From NCBI RefSeq assembly GCF_035946055.1, contig NZ_CP108364.1, forward strand, positions 434,001-498,000: a DNA stretch of 64,000 nt. Direction: 5' to 3'. This document shows, piece after piece, positions 1 through 8,911 of this stretch. Made by a program: the position numbers and the translations under genes. This DNA comes from Streptomyces sp. NBC_01341. Its GTDB lineage: Bacteria > Actinomycetota > Actinomycetes > Streptomycetales > Streptomycetaceae. The notes under the pieces were generated by a model. That model was not told the DNA's origin. It searched no databases and saw only the letters and a program-made list of their open reading frames with translations. The number at the start of each line of letters is the position of its first letter. The stretch's first letter is position 1.

Positions 1-2
1 GC

Positions 3-83
3 AACAGGGCCACCGTGGCACTGAAGAGCAGAACGCTGGCGGTGCCCACCATGAAGAAGCTGCTGGGTCACACCGACGCCTAA
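3..83 (+). CDS. C-terminal tail of an unidentified protein (cut by window edge)
   Basis: An open frame enters from the left edge and ends at the TAA at 81-83. The last residues read MKKLLGHTDA, which vaguely recalls the LLGH box of tyrosine recombinases, but 26 residues are too few to identify a family. The stop codon is built from the TA at 81-82 plus the first base of the adjacent IS. Without the IS the frame would close with TAG at the same codon. The piece could equally be non-coding. Confidence 0.2.
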   Translation, partial: NRATVALKSRTLAVPTMKKLLGHTDA

Positions 84-115
84 CGAGCTCGTGCACGGTT
101 AGCGGTGCGACGTCG
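79..115 (+). repeat. Left terminal inverted repeat of the IS5-family element
   Basis: Positions 79-115 are the exact reverse complement of 1101-1137 (37 bp, counting the TA duplication and two chance-matching flanking bases). The repeat itself contains the shorter palindrome CGAGCTCG near the outer end. Confidence 0.9.
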
Positions 116-1133
116 AGCTTGGATCGGCGATCATGGCTGCGTGGTGGGGAATGTGACGCGCACAGCGATCATCAGTGACCGGAGGATCACGGGCTTGTCA
201 GCCTCTGTGATCGCCGAACTGGTCGCTGAGGTGGGACCGTTGTGGCATGAGCGGCACCAGGCCAGGCGCACGTCCAGGCCGCGGACGCGTGCCGTGGGCG
301 CCGGTGCGAAGCACCGCATGGTTTTCGTCGACCGGCTCCTGGCCACGCTGGTGCACCTTCGCCACGGGGTCACTCATGACGTGCTGGCCTGCTGGTTCGG
401 CGTGGACCGCTCGACCGTCACACGGGCGATCGGCAAGGTGCGGCCCCTGCTCGCGGAGCGGGGATGCACCATCAGCCCCGGCGTGCGGCTGCGAACCCTG
501 GCTGAGGTTGTTCACCATCTCGGCCAGGCCGGGAAGACCGGGATCATCGACGGCACCGAGATCCGTGTCCGCCGCCCGGCTGTCGGCCGCAAGGACCGGG
601 ACAGGTTCATCTCCGGCAAGAACAAGCAGAACGCCGTGAAGGCCATGGTGTTCACCGACGGGGACGGGCGGCTGCTGTTCTGCAGCCCGACCAAGCCCGG
701 AAGCTGCGCGGACATCACCCACGCCCGGGAGTTAGGGCTGGTCAAGCTCTTGGCCGACGGTGCAGGGGTCGAGATCCTTGCCGATGCCGGCTATCAGGGA
801 CTCGGAGCACAGACCGGCGGACGCGTCGTGACGCCGCCGCACCGCAAGTTCAAGAAGAATGCCCCGGACTGGTACGAGGAGATGCACGAGCGCCAGCGCA
901 AGGCGCATTCCTCACGCCGCATCCGGGTCGAGCACGGCATCGCCCACCTGAAGAACTGGCGGGCGCTGGCCCGTCACCTCGGCCGCCGCGAGCACATGGA
1001 CGACACCGTCCAAGCGATCGCCGGCCTACTGTCCCAACAACAGACCGCAGACCGGATCCCGACTCGGCAGACGTGAGCACCAAGGCCCCACCGACGCCGC
1101 CGACGTCGCACCGCTAACCGTGCACGAGCTCGT
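83..1133 (+). mobile_element. Complete IS5-family insertion sequence
   Basis: The element is about 1.05 kb, carries a single transposase gene, and is bounded by perfect long inverted repeats. A TA dinucleotide sits just outside each end (81-82 and 1134-1135), as expected for IS427-like members of IS5 that duplicate TA. The transposase frame is open with its DDE residues visible, so the copy looks intact and possibly active. Family and group are inferred from the protein type and the target duplication. Confidence 0.85.
153..1076 (+). CDS. IS5-family transposase (DDE_Tnp_4/HARBI1-like)
   Basis: DDE transposase that would cut and join the ends of the surrounding IS. An N-terminal helix-turn-helix region (DRSTVTRAIGKVRPLL) is followed by the catalytic domain: first Asp in IIDGTEIRV, second Asp in ADAGYQGL, and Glu in VEHGIAHLKNW. 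The SGKNKQN segment is typical of the family. The frame opens at 105 inside the left inverted repeat, but GTG 153, just downstream of a GGGGA stretch, is a more plausible start. At about 307 residues it has normal length, with no frameshift seen. Confidence 0.85.
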   Translation: MTRTAIISDRRITGLSASVIAELVAEVGPLWHERHQARRTSRPRTRAVGAGAKHRMVFVDRLLATLVHLRHGVTHDVLACWFGVDRSTVTRAIGKVRPLLAERGCTISPGVRLRTLAEVVHHLGQAGKTGIIDGTEIRVRRPAVGRKDRDRFISGKNKQNAVKAMVFTDGDGRLLFCSPTKPGSCADITHARELGLVKLLADGAGVEILADAGYQGLGAQTGGRVVTPPHRKFKKNAPDWYEEMHERQRKAHSSRRIRVEHGIAHLKNWRALARHLGRREHMDDTVQAIAGLLSQQQTADRIPTRQT

Positions 1134-1137
1134 TAGG
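1101..1137 (-). repeat. Right terminal inverted repeat of the IS5-family element
   Basis: Exact reverse complement of 79-115. It lies 24 bp after the transposase stop codon, so no other gene fits between the gene and the element end. Confidence 0.9.
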
Positions 1138-1255
1138 TGGGAGAGCTTCGTCAGCCGTTGATGGTGGCCAGTTGGATCCCCCACTGGGGGCCAGTCAGCG
1201 GGGGGCACCTGGGATGGTGACGCTGTGCGGATCGCCTGGTGGTTGGCTTCTTTTC

Positions 1256-2191
1256 TCAGCGGGCGGGGAGTAGGACCGGGTTGAGGGCGAGGCGGTTGTC
1301 GGTGGGGTGGTGGCCTTCGGGGCTGAAGGGCGGGATGGTCGCGGGCAGGCAGTCGGCGATCAGGAGGCAGTCCTGGTGGCGGTCCTCGGCGGTGGCGGCT
1401 ACCAGGGGTTCGCCGTCAGGTCCCCAGATGCCGGAGTTTCCCTGGTACTGCCAGGCGCCGGCAGGGACCTGTTCCCAGCCGCGGCGGTTGGCGTAGGCGA
1501 CGAACAGACGCCAGACGCTGGCCATGGCGGGGATGATGTGCCGGGTGGCGTCCTGGTACGGAACGCGGCTCATGGTGCCGTCGGCCAGACGGAAGTGGCC
1601 GTCGGCGGCGGTGGGGCCCAGCACGATCTGTGCGCCGCGCTCGGCGAGGTACTGGTACAGCGGCGGGAACTCGCACTCGTAGCAGTTCAGCACGCCCACC
1701 GTGATGCCGTTGATCGTGACGAGGGGCGGCAGTTCCTGGCCGAAGGAGTAGTTGCGTCGCTCCGCCGCTCCGTAGAGGTGGGTCTTGCGGTAGTTGGCGG
1801 CCACCTGCCCGTCGGCGGCGATCACGCTGATGGAGTCGTAGAAGTCGCTCCCGTCGCGTTCGGGGTAGGGCAGGACCACGGCCAAACCGTTCTCCTTGGC
1901 GGCCAGGCGGGCCCGGTCGATCGAGGACCCCTCGCGGTGCTCTGCCAGCTCCCGGCACTGGCCAGGGTCGATGGCATAGCCAGTGGTGTACTTCTCCGGG
2001 AACACCACCACCTGGCAGTCGTAGGCCGCGGCCAGAGCGGAGACCTCGGCCAGCCGGTCCATGTTCTGCCGCACCGCCTCCCGGCTGCCGACCGGCCCCT
2101 GGCCCTGATAAAGCGCCACCCGCAGGCCCTCGCCGACGGCGGGCGCATCGCGGAGTGCGGAGCGGAACACGATACGAACTGGCTGCGTCAT
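1256..2191 (-). CDS. Carbon-nitrogen hydrolase (nitrilase superfamily amidase)
   Basis: Predicted cytoplasmic hydrolase of C-N bonds, probably an aliphatic amidase; substrate unknown. The Glu-Lys-Cys triad is complete: Glu in VVFPEKYTTGY, Lys in NYRKTHLYG, Cys in LNCYECEFP. About 311 residues is the normal size of a single-domain enzyme. I chose ATG 2191 (MTQPVRI) with a GGAAAGAG-like site upstream; the longer frame to 2302 lacks a convincing ribosome site and has low-complexity residues. The C-terminal segment after SGIWGPDGEPLV fits the family. It stands alone, with no operon partner. Confidence 0.85.
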   Translation of the reverse strand: MTQPVRIVFRSALRDAPAVGEGLRVALYQGQGPVGSREAVRQNMDRLAEVSALAAAYDCQVVVFPEKYTTGYAIDPGQCRELAEHREGSSIDRARLAAKENGLAVVLPYPERDGSDFYDSISVIAADGQVAANYRKTHLYGAAERRNYSFGQELPPLVTINGITVGVLNCYECEFPPLYQYLAERGAQIVLGPTAADGHFRLADGTMSRVPYQDATRHIIPAMASVWRLFVAYANRRGWEQVPAGAWQYQGNSGIWGPDGEPLVAATAEDRHQDCLLIADCLPATIPPFSPEGHHPTDNRLALNPVLLPAR

Positions 2192-2280
2192 CGGGGAGTG
2201 CTCTTTCCATGACCGGCGATCCCCACGACCGCCACTAGGGAAGAAACGAATCACTACCGCATCGGACACCATGATCAGCG

Positions 2281-2787
2281 GTGCCGGCTCGTCCCGCCAC
2301 ATCGCTACCGAGCGTCACCTCTGCGCTGGCCGTACTCGGGGAAGTCCGGCTGGCCGCTGTCACGGGGCCATCCGACCGTCCCGAACTGCGAATTGCACGT
2401 CCTGCCCTCGGATCGGCGGTGCGGGCCTGGTTCTGGCTGTCTGCTGACACAGACGTGGTGTGCGATGTCAGGTACGTCGCGCCGGACACCCAGGTCCTCA
2501 CCTTCGTGCTCGACGGGTTGACCGAGAACGAACGTGAGCAGGCCACCGATGCGGTTCAGCGGCTGGTCCAGCGGGAGTTGGACAGGACTGTCGCGCTGCT
2601 CGTCGATCTGGGCGGCGAAACAGCGGGTGAGGACGCTGACGCGCTGGCCCTGTATGGCCGACCGCCGGTGGGCCCGCGCCCGGACCGAGTGCTGTTCCGG
2701 AACGACCGGCTCATCGGGGTCCCGGCTGTTCTTGCTGGAGCAGAGGTGACGGATCTCGGCAACGGGCCGGGTTCAGTCCGCTGGTAA
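2281..2787 (+). CDS. Hypothetical protein
   Basis: A 168-residue frame from GTG 2281 with Streptomyces-like codon usage. No recognised domain. The middle (FVLDGLTENEREQATDAVQRLVQRELDRTVALLVDL) looks helical and acidic. The frame ends exactly where the transposase remnant on the opposite strand begins (2791), so its natural 3' end may have been lost. It is divergent from the nitrilase gene. No function is proposed. Confidence 0.4.
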   Translation: MPARPATSLPSVTSALAVLGEVRLAAVTGPSDRPELRIARPALGSAVRAWFWLSADTDVVCDVRYVAPDTQVLTFVLDGLTENEREQATDAVQRLVQRELDRTVALLVDLGGETAGEDADALALYGRPPVGPRPDRVLFRNDRLIGVPAVLAGAEVTDLGNGPGSVRW

Positions 2788-2790
2788 TGA

Positions 2791-2942
2791 TCACCGGGTG
2801 GGTTCGCGGAGCCAGAGGACGAGCGCTGCGAGGTGGAGTCCGGCCCGGTATCGGGCGGCGAGTTTGTCGAACCGTATCGCGACGGCGCGGAACTGCTTGA
2901 GCCGGCTGAAGCAGCGTTCGACGATCCAGAAACACGCACCCC
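2791..2942 (-). pseudogene. IS5-type transposase, C-terminal remnant
   Basis: Reading the minus strand gives WIVERCFSRLKQF, then RFDKLAARYRAGLHLA and LVLWLREPTR. This is the conserved C-terminal end of DDE_Tnp_1/IS5-group transposases (the WVVER...RLKQF...RYDK pattern). Everything upstream of this block is missing; the frame runs instead into DNA antisense to the DUF4265 gene. It is a relic that cannot encode an active enzyme. Confidence 0.7.
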
Positions 2943-2989
2943 CGTGCTCCGCGGTCCGGTCTGGTGGACGCGAAGTGGATGATGGCTCG

Positions 2990-3478
2990 GTGACGAACAT
3001 CATTGACGACCACGTGAAGGTCCATTTCCGCATGGACATGGACGAGGACGGCTGGCCGCCGGCGAGTGTCGAGGGCCTGTGGGCTGTGGACCTCGGCGAC
3101 GGCACGGTGCGGCTGGACAACACTCCCTGGTTCGTCCGCGGAGTCGCCAGCGGAGACATCATCAGGGTTCAACCGGACGATGATGGTGTTCTCTGGGCCG
3201 GGGAAACGGTGCTGCCTTCACAGAACTGCACCATCCGGCTCATCGTGCTGAAAGACGACGGCTCTGCCGCCGCCCGGCAGAGCGTGCTGGAGGTTTTCCA
3301 TCGCCTCGGCACGACGGGCGAAGGCATCGAGCGGTTCAGGATGGTGGCCTTGGATGTCCCGCCGCAGGCAGACCTGCTGAAAATCCGCGAGTTGCTGGAG
3401 CACGGCGAGACGAAGGAGTGGTGGCACTGGGAGGAAGGGTGTGTCACCGCCGCTTGGGAAGCCGCTGCGCGACCGTGA
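2990..3478 (+). CDS. DUF4265 domain-containing protein
   Basis: A 162-residue protein of a family common in Streptomyces, with no known role. Features matching the family are VKVHFRMDMDEDGWPPASVEGLWAV at the start, the central VRGVASGDIIRV, and the late EGIERFRMVALDVP. The frame is open from 2798, but the first 64 codons are antisense to the transposase relic and unlike the family, so GTG 2990 (VTNIIDD) is the likely start. No operon partner is visible. Confidence 0.75.
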   Translation: MTNIIDDHVKVHFRMDMDEDGWPPASVEGLWAVDLGDGTVRLDNTPWFVRGVASGDIIRVQPDDDGVLWAGETVLPSQNCTIRLIVLKDDGSAAARQSVLEVFHRLGTTGEGIERFRMVALDVPPQADLLKIRELLEHGETKEWWHWEEGCVTAAWEAAARP

Positions 3479-3514
3479 GGACAGCGGTGCCCCGTCCCGG
3501 CCTGCGGTGAGCGA

Positions 3515-3959
3515 GGGCCTCATCGTTCTCGTGCCGGCCCTTGCGGTAGGACCACGCATTGTCCGTCAGGACGCGCTTTGGCCCGGGTGATCCCCAGATC
3601 GGCGAAGAACGCGGCCGCCCTGGTCAGGAAGGCTGCGCAGGTCGCGACTTTCTCCGCCGTGGATTTCGGCAGGCCGAGGACCGGGCCGATCCGCGCGGGT
3701 CCGAGCTTGCGGGACCGGTGCAGCTCGCAGACGCGGTCCTCGAGCGCGGCCGGAGTGAGGTGCGGCGTTGTCAACGGCCTGCTGGAGCGGTCGGCCAGGC
3801 CCGCCTCGCCCTCGGCCCGCCACCGCCGGACCCATTATGGGCGGTCGCCTGCGAAATGCCCATCTCGGCAGCGACATGGGCGACCGGACGGCCTGACTCG
3901 ACACGTTCGACCAGCAGACGCTTCCCGAAGACCGTCAGCCAGGCAATACGGTGGGACAC
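3515..3959 (-). pseudogene. Decayed IS481-family transposase
   Basis: Starting at GTG 3959 the minus strand reads VSHRIAWLTVFGKRLL, then VAHVAAEMGISQATAH, the typical IS481 N-terminal helix-turn-helix. A frameshift near 3843 moves the continuation to another frame (TTPHLTPAALEDRVCELH, LGLPKSTAEKV). The sequence then jumps straight to FFADLGIT, and in yet another frame to TDNAWSYRKG, which normally lies over 100 residues later. So there are at least two frameshifts plus an internal deletion of most of the DDE domain. It is non-functional. Confidence 0.75.
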
Positions 3960-3963
3960 GACG

Positions 3964-3998
3964 ACCTCCGTGTGGTGTGTTCCTGGAGAGCTCCACCA
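3964..3998. repeat. Imperfect hairpin next to the IS481 remnant
   Basis: ACCTCC-GTGTGGTG is followed 15 nt later by CACCACAC-C-GGAGGT, an inverted repeat with one bulged base. It lies just upstream of the relic transposase start, so it may be part of the old IS end or its regulatory region. Confidence 0.4.
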
Positions 3999-4350
3999 CA
4001 CCGGAGGTCTTCGCCTTTGACCAAGACCCCCGCGCCAACAACGCTCGTGATCAATACACCTGGGCAGACATGCCGAGAGGGGCACAGGGGACGGCCCGGC
4101 TCGCCCCACGCCTCCGGGCGGGCAGCGGGACGCCGCCACCCATGCGGCTGCATCCACGCGGAGGCCCGACCCGCGCATTGACGTACGAGCGCTCCCGCGC
4201 CCGGGCACGTGCCAAGGCCCACGAAATGGCGGACCCGCCGCGCAGCACGTGCGGCTGTCGCGGCGGGAGCTGGTGTGCGGGTGCGCCGGAGGAGCCGTGG
4301 ACCCGCAGCCGGTCCACGGCAGCGGGTCCCCGAATGTCGCCGACTACCGA
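3999..4350. other. Intergenic, no supported gene
   Basis: Frames on both strands are rich in Arg/Pro/Ala low-complexity sequence and match nothing recognisable. The stretch lies between the IS481 relic and the 3' end of the cupin gene and may be IS-derived debris. Confidence 0.4.
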
Positions 4351-4869
4351 TCAGGGCTGCGACAGCCAGATGGTCTCCGACTGGCGGATCACCTGCACCG
4401 CCCTTGCGGTCATCTCGTCGTCGATCGGGGGCGGCGTCTCTCCTGGGCGGGCCGGTGTGCTGTTGTCGAGCATCAGCTGTTCGAGACCGGCAGGTGTGTA
4501 CATGAACAGCAGCTTCGCCGCGTGATTGCCCCGGTTCTTGAAGCCGTGACGGATTCCCTCGGGCACGTAGATGAAGTCTCCCGCGACGGCGGTGAAGACG
4601 TGGTCGCCGTCCACGAACTCGAGTTCACCGTCGATCAGGTAGAACGACTCGTCCTCCCGTGTGTGGGCGTGCGGGTCGGGGCCGCCGCCCGCGGGAACGG
4701 TCGCCTCGATGAACCCGAGCCGCCCCTTGGTCTGCTCACCCGTGATCTTGACGGTGTAGACGTCATTGGCGCCCCACACCGTCGGGCCACGGCCCGACGG
4801 CACGTAGACCGCGCCACGCTTGGTCCAGATGGGATCGTCGGCGTCCACGTCTGTCAGCGAGAAACTCAT
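4351..4869 (-). CDS. Cupin domain-containing protein
   Basis: A small beta-barrel protein (172 residues). Cupin motif 1 is visible as GGGPDPHAHTREDESFYLIDGELEF, with the metal-ligand His pair and Glu, and motif 2 as VPEGIRHGFKNRG. The family covers metal-dependent dioxygenases, isomerases and binding proteins, so the reaction is open. ATG 4869 (MSFSLTD) has GGAG 10 nt upstream; the frame extending to 5097 lacks family similarity. It is divergent from the ArsR-like regulator at 5166, which might control both. Confidence 0.8.
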   Translation of the reverse strand: MSFSLTDVDADDPIWTKRGAVYVPSGRGPTVWGANDVYTVKITGEQTKGRLGFIEATVPAGGGPDPHAHTREDESFYLIDGELEFVDGDHVFTAVAGDFIYVPEGIRHGFKNRGNHAAKLLFMYTPAGLEQLMLDNSTPARPGETPPPIDDEMTARAVQVIRQSETIWLSQP

Positions 4870-5128
4870 GATCTTCAACTCCACTTGGCAGTTGGCAGTC
4901 GGCAGTCGGCGGTGCTCGGTTGGCACCAGGAGGCACCGCCCTGGGGTGTCGGTTCCGGCCTTCCCGGCCGGTTGACCGGCCGAGGCGCACCGATCCTTCC
5001 GATCCCGGATCTCGGTTCCGGAAGCCGGAACCCATGAAACACGTGTTTGTCCAGTCAAGCAAACATGTCTCATCCGTGTCGGTTCACCCGTGAGCACCAG
5101 GGGCCGCGCACTCCTGGCGATATGAGAC

Positions 5129-5157
5129 TTGACTCTCGCATATTGCGAGAGGACACT
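5129..5157 (+). promoter_or_regulatory. Promoter with a perfect palindrome filling the spacer
   Basis: TTGACT (5129-5134) and GACACT (5152-5157) lie 17 bp apart. Between them, at 5133-5151, is the exact palindrome CTCTCGCA-TAT-TGCGAGAG. A protein bound there would block polymerase, so this is the likely autoregulatory operator of the ArsR-like gene starting at 5166. Confidence 0.65.
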
Positions 5158-5165
5158 CTCACGTC

Positions 5166-5774
5166 ATGGACTCCCCCAATCGCCTGGGCGATATCGAGAT
5201 CAGTGACCCGCATGCGATGCGGGCCTTGGCGCATCCGGTGCGGCTGGCGATCCTTGACCGGCTGGGGCGGCACGGTCCTGCGACCGCGACGCAGCTCGCA
5301 CCCGACGTGGGAGCGACGCCTTCGGTGACCAGCTGGCATCTGCGGCACCTGGCCGGCTTCGGACTGGTCCGCGACAGCGAGCGCGGCTCGGACGGCCGAC
5401 AACGCAGGTGGGAAGCAGTGGCCCGCGGCTTCCGGTTCGTGGCGCCCCAGGATCCGGCCGACGAGGAGGGCCGGTCGGCCGCGCGGGTGTTGTCCCAGCA
5501 GATGTTCCTGCGCCATGCGGACCTGCCGAGCCGGTGGGCCGTCGAGGTGGAGCCCGAACTCGATCCGGCATGGCGCAGGTCGGCCGGACTGGCCAGCACC
5601 CGCCTCGTCGTGTCCGCTGAAGAACTCGCAGCCATCGAGGACGGGATCGAGCGCGTCCTAGCGCCGTACGTCACCCGCGACCCCGCTGAGCGGCAGGCCG
5701 ACGCGCGCGGCGTACGGCTGCTGCGCTACGTCCTGCCTGAGGGCCCGGCGGAGCAGCCCGGGCAGACCCTGTGA
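5166..5774 (+). CDS. ArsR-type winged-helix transcriptional regulator
   Basis: A 202-residue DNA-binding protein. Residues 15-85 form a winged helix: MRALAHPVRLAILDRLGRHG, then TATQLAPDVGATPSVTSWHLRHLAGFGLV. No Cys-rich metal site is seen, and the long C-terminal part (from about 90) is of unknown function. The stop overlaps the start of the MFS gene by GTGA, so the two are translationally coupled, a common arrangement for a repressor and the exporter it controls. A perfect palindrome in its promoter supports autorepression. Confidence 0.8.
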   Translation: MDSPNRLGDIEISDPHAMRALAHPVRLAILDRLGRHGPATATQLAPDVGATPSVTSWHLRHLAGFGLVRDSERGSDGRQRRWEAVARGFRFVAPQDPADEEGRSAARVLSQQMFLRHADLPSRWAVEVEPELDPAWRRSAGLASTRLVVSAEELAAIEDGIERVLAPYVTRDPAERQADARGVRLLRYVLPEGPAEQPGQTL

Positions 5775-7051
5775 ACGCCCCGGAGACGACCGCCGCGACA
5801 TCACTGTGGCGAGATAACCGGTTCCGCCGCTTCTGGGCCGGTCACGCGGTCTCACAGTTCGGTGACCGGATCACCGAACTGGCCCTGCCCCTGATCGCCG
5901 TCGGCGCCCTGCACGCTTCGGCCGACCAGGTCGCGTGGCTGACGGCGCTCGTCTGGACACCGAACCTGCTCGCAGTCCTTCTGGGAGCCTGGGTCGATCA
6001 CCGGCCGCGCAAACGCCGTCTGATGATCCTCGCCGACCTGGTGCGCGCCGCAGTGCTGCTCAGCGTCCCGGCGGCCTACGTGTGGGGAGCGGTGACGCTC
6101 GTTCAGTTGTACGCCGTCGCCCTGCTCACGGGCGCGGCCGGAGTGCTGTTCAACACGGCCTATCCGCCGTTCTTCGTGAGCCTCGTCCCCCGCGCGTCCT
6201 ACGTGGACGCGAACAGCAGACTGAGCGCCAGCAGATCCGCCTCGTACGTCGCCGGCCCGGCCATCGGCGGCGTTCTGGTCCAGATCCTCACCGCTCCTGT
6301 GACCTTGGTCGTCGACGCCCTGACCTTTCTGGCCTCGGCGATCCTGATCGGCCGGGTGTCGGTCGACGGGCCTCCTGTGGCGGCTGACAGCACGGCATCC
6401 ACACTTCTGCGGCGGGCGAGGGAGGGACTGGCTCTCGTCGTCAGTCACCCGGTGCTCCGGGCCTGCCTCGGGTGTGCCGCGACCGTCAACTTCTTCACCT
6501 TCCTCGCAGGCGGCGGGCTGGTCGTGCTGTTCGCCAGCAGGAACCTCGGACTGCCCGCAGGCGTCATCGGTCTCGCGTTCGGCATCGGTGCGACGGGCTC
6601 CCTGCTCGGCGCCCTGCTCGCTCCGGGCGTGTCACGACGGATCGGCGTCGGGCGCAGCATCGCCGTGGGCGCGGTGGCCTTCCCCGCGCCGATCGCCATC
6701 GCCGCCGCCGCGGGCGGGCCCCTCTGGCTCCGCGCCGGAGCCCTGGCCGCCTCCGAATTCCTGTCCGGCGTCGGAGTCATGCTGTTCGACGTCAACCTCA
6801 ACGCCCTTCAGACCACGGTGATCCCCGACGGCCTGCGCAGTCGCACCGCCGGCGCGTTCAGCACGATCAACTACGGGATACGGCCCGTGGGCGCCGTCGT
6901 GGGCGGCGTCCTGGCCACCGTCATCGGGCTGAGGGCCACCCTCTTCGTCGCCGCGCTCGGCGGAGTCCTGTCGCTGCTCTGGCTACTGCCGTCACCCATA
7001 CCCCGTATCCACTCCCTGGCGTCGGAACCGGCTGCGGACGCGGCTGGTTGA
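5771..7051 (+). CDS. MFS transporter (drug-efflux type)
   Basis: A 426-residue membrane protein with about 12 hydrophobic segments and the MFS loop signature DHRPRKRRLMILADLVRAA after the second helix. The start FRRFWAGHAVSQFGDRITELALPLIAV is typical of the MFS_3/enterobactin-exporter-like group that moves drugs or siderophores out of the cell. GTG 5771 overlaps the stop of the regulator gene (GTGA). Substrate unknown; context suggests a self-resistance or detoxification pair. Confidence 0.85.
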   Translation: MNAPETTAATSLWRDNRFRRFWAGHAVSQFGDRITELALPLIAVGALHASADQVAWLTALVWTPNLLAVLLGAWVDHRPRKRRLMILADLVRAAVLLSVPAAYVWGAVTLVQLYAVALLTGAAGVLFNTAYPPFFVSLVPRASYVDANSRLSASRSASYVAGPAIGGVLVQILTAPVTLVVDALTFLASAILIGRVSVDGPPVAADSTASTLLRRAREGLALVVSHPVLRACLGCAATVNFFTFLAGGGLVVLFASRNLGLPAGVIGLAFGIGATGSLLGALLAPGVSRRIGVGRSIAVGAVAFPAPIAIAAAAGGPLWLRAGALAASEFLSGVGVMLFDVNLNALQTTVIPDGLRSRTAGAFSTINYGIRPVGAVVGGVLATVIGLRATLFVAALGGVLSLLWLLPSPIPRIHSLASEPAADAAG

Positions 7052-7152
7052 TCCCGCCCGCGCCCGGAACCCTGCGCGACGGGGCGAGGCACCACCGGTC
7101 TCGCCACTTCGGCCGGCCCCCCCAGAAGGAGGGGAGTCGCGAAGCGGGTGCG

Positions 7153-7860
7153 TCAGTTGCCCACGCGCGCGGCGGGCTCGGCGTCGCCGAGACCGGCCTG
7201 CCCGTGCTCCGCCGTGGAGAAGCGGTCGACCATGGCACGCAGTTCCTCCGCGCTGACGTTGGCGCCGAAGGCCTCGGTCCCCGGCTGCAGCCGGATGCCG
7301 TCGGCGAGGGAGCCCGCGGTGACCGGGTCGAAGCCCAGGTTGTTCACGATCAGAGCGGCGACGGCCCTGTCGTCGAGGTCGTCACCCGCGACGGCGATCG
7401 CCTTGCGTCCCGGCTCACCGAGGGCGCGGGCCTCGTCCTCCAGATCGTGGTAACCCATGTGGTTGAACGCCTTGACCACCCGGGACTCCGGCAGGAACTC
7501 CTGGACGATCTCGCTGGTCGAGACGTGAGGGCCGGTGAAGTCGTCGCGTATGCCGTCGACTTCCCACCAGTAGTTCATCGCGTCGATGACCAGCTTGTTC
7601 CGCAGCTCCGCGCCGGGGATGCTCCTGTACTTCCCGAGAGGAAGCGCGAGGATCGCGACGTCCGCCTCGGCGGCGGCCTCCGCCGCGGTGACGGCCACCG
7701 CGCCGGTGGCCAGGACATCGACGGTCAGAGCGATGTCGTCGGGTGAGCCCGACCCTGCGACGAGTACCCGGTAACCGGCGGCCAGGGCGAGTCTGGCCAG
7801 CACGGTTCCCACTTTTCCGGCTCCGAGGATGCCGATGGTGCGGACGCTTTCGATGTCCAT
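7153..7860 (-). CDS. NADPH-dependent F420 reductase-like oxidoreductase
   Basis: A 235-residue Rossmann protein ([28 protein letters not shown]) of the F420-dependent NADP reductase-like family (PF03807), which transfers hydride between NADP(H) and a deazaflavin or related substrate. The central [11 protein letters not shown] and [14 protein letters not shown] segments fit this family. ATG 7860 is preceded by AGGAG. It is the last gene of a minus-strand operon behind two LLM flavoproteins, 19 bp after the second. LLM enzymes often use F420 or FMN, so the three may form one redox module. Confidence 0.75.
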   Translation of the reverse strand: MDIESVRTIGILGAGKVGTVLARLALAAGYRVLVAGSGSPDDIALTVDVLATGAVAVTAAEAAAEADVAILALPLGKYRSIPGAELRNKLVIDAMNYWWEVDGIRDDFTGPHVSTSEIVQEFLPESRVVKAFNHMGYHDLEDEARALGEPGRKAIAVAGDDLDDRAVAALIVNNLGFDPVTAGSLADGIRLQPGTEAFGANVSAEELRAMVDRFSTAEHGQAGLGDAEPAARVGN

Positions 7861-7879
7861 GACGTCTCCTGTCACGAAT

Positions 7880-8911
7880 TCAGTCGGCGAGGATGTCGCG
7901 GACCATGGGGATGACCTTGGTGCCGTAGAGCTCGACGGCACGAAGGCGGGCACTGATCGGCTGGGATCCGGCGGTGTAGATGAGGTCGAACCTGCCGACG
8001 CCGAGCCCGCGGACCGAGTTGGCGATCTTTCGTGCGACCGTCTCCGGCGAGCCGATGTACAGGGAGCCGTGCTCGATCTCCGCTTCGTACTCCTCACGGC
8101 GCAGCGGGGGCCAGCCGCGGAGCGCGCCGATGCGGTCGCGAATGGCGCGGTAGCCGGGCCAGTGCACCTCTCGGGCCTGTTCGTCCGTGTCGGCCACGAA
8201 ACCGGGTGAGTGCATCCCGACCGGGTGCGCGGTGGTCCCGAACTGCGCCGCCGCCCGCTCGTACAGGTCGATGTAGGGGGCGAAGCGCTCGGAGGATCCG
8301 CCGATGATGGCGAGCATCAGCGGGAGTCCGTGCCGCGCGGTGCGGACGACCGACTGAGGGGAACCGCCTACGCCGACCCAGGTGGGCAGGTGGCCGGACT
8401 CGGTCGGAGGGAACACCTCCACGTTGTCCAGAGCGGCTCGGACGGTGCCCTTCCACGTGACGGGCTTCTCCTGGAGCAGCTGCACGAAGAGGTCGAGCTT
8501 CTCCTCGAAGAGCACGTCGTAGTCGGCGAGGTCGTAGCCGAACAGCGGGAAGGATTCGGTGAAGGAGCCCCGGCCGAGGATGACCTCGGCGCGCCCGTCG
8601 GAGAGCGCGTCGACCGTCGCGAAGCGCTGGAACACCCGGACGGGGTCGTCGGAGCTCAGCACGGTCACGCCGGAGGACAGACGGATGCGCTTGGTGCGGG
8701 TGGCGATTCCGGCGAGGACGGTCTCCGGCGTGGTCACCGAGTACTCGGGACGGTGGTGCTCACCCAGTGCGAGGACGTCGACGCCGATGTCGTCCGCGAG
8801 GACGGCTTCCTCGACGGTCTGACGGATCGACCTCGCATGGGTGACGGGCACACCGTTGTCGTCTTCGGGCAGGTCGCCGAACGTGTCCAGGCCGAGAACG
8901 AGATCAGACAT
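7880..8911 (-). CDS. LLM class flavin-dependent oxidoreductase
   Basis: A 343-residue luciferase-like TIM-barrel enzyme using FMN or F420. Typical features are [17 protein letters not shown] near residue 45, [33 protein letters not shown] around 90, and [10 protein letters not shown] near the C-terminus. The [19 protein letters not shown] stretch places it in the same subgroup as its upstream neighbour. ATG 8911 overlaps the neighbour's stop by 8 nt, implying translational coupling. Substrate unknown. Confidence 0.85.
   Translation of the reverse strand: MSDLVLGLDTFGDLPEDDNGVPVTHARSIRQTVEEAVLADDIGVDVLALGEHHRPEYSVTTPETVLAGIATRTKRIRLSSGVTVLSSDDPVRVFQRFATVDALSDGRAEVILGRGSFTESFPLFGYDLADYDVLFEEKLDLFVQLLQEKPVTWKGTVRAALDNVEVFPPTESGHLPTWVGVGGSPQSVVRTARHGLPLMLAIIGGSSERFAPYIDLYERAAAQFGTTAHPVGMHSPGFVADTDEQAREVHWPGYRAIRDRIGALRGWPPLRREEYEAEIEHGSLYIGSPETVARKIANSVRGLGVGRFDLIYTAGSQPISARLRAVELYGTKVIPMVRDILAD

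Noticed and set aside
1138..1255. GTGGCCAGTTG-like and GGGGCCAGT elements resembling IS21-type end repeats
   Set aside because: Only a short stretch is present, with no transposase or paired end, so an IS21 remnant cannot be supported.
1307..2212. 301-residue plus-strand frame opposite the nitrilase gene
   Set aside because: It is antisense to a gene with a complete catalytic triad and is Gly/Val-rich, as expected of a shadow.
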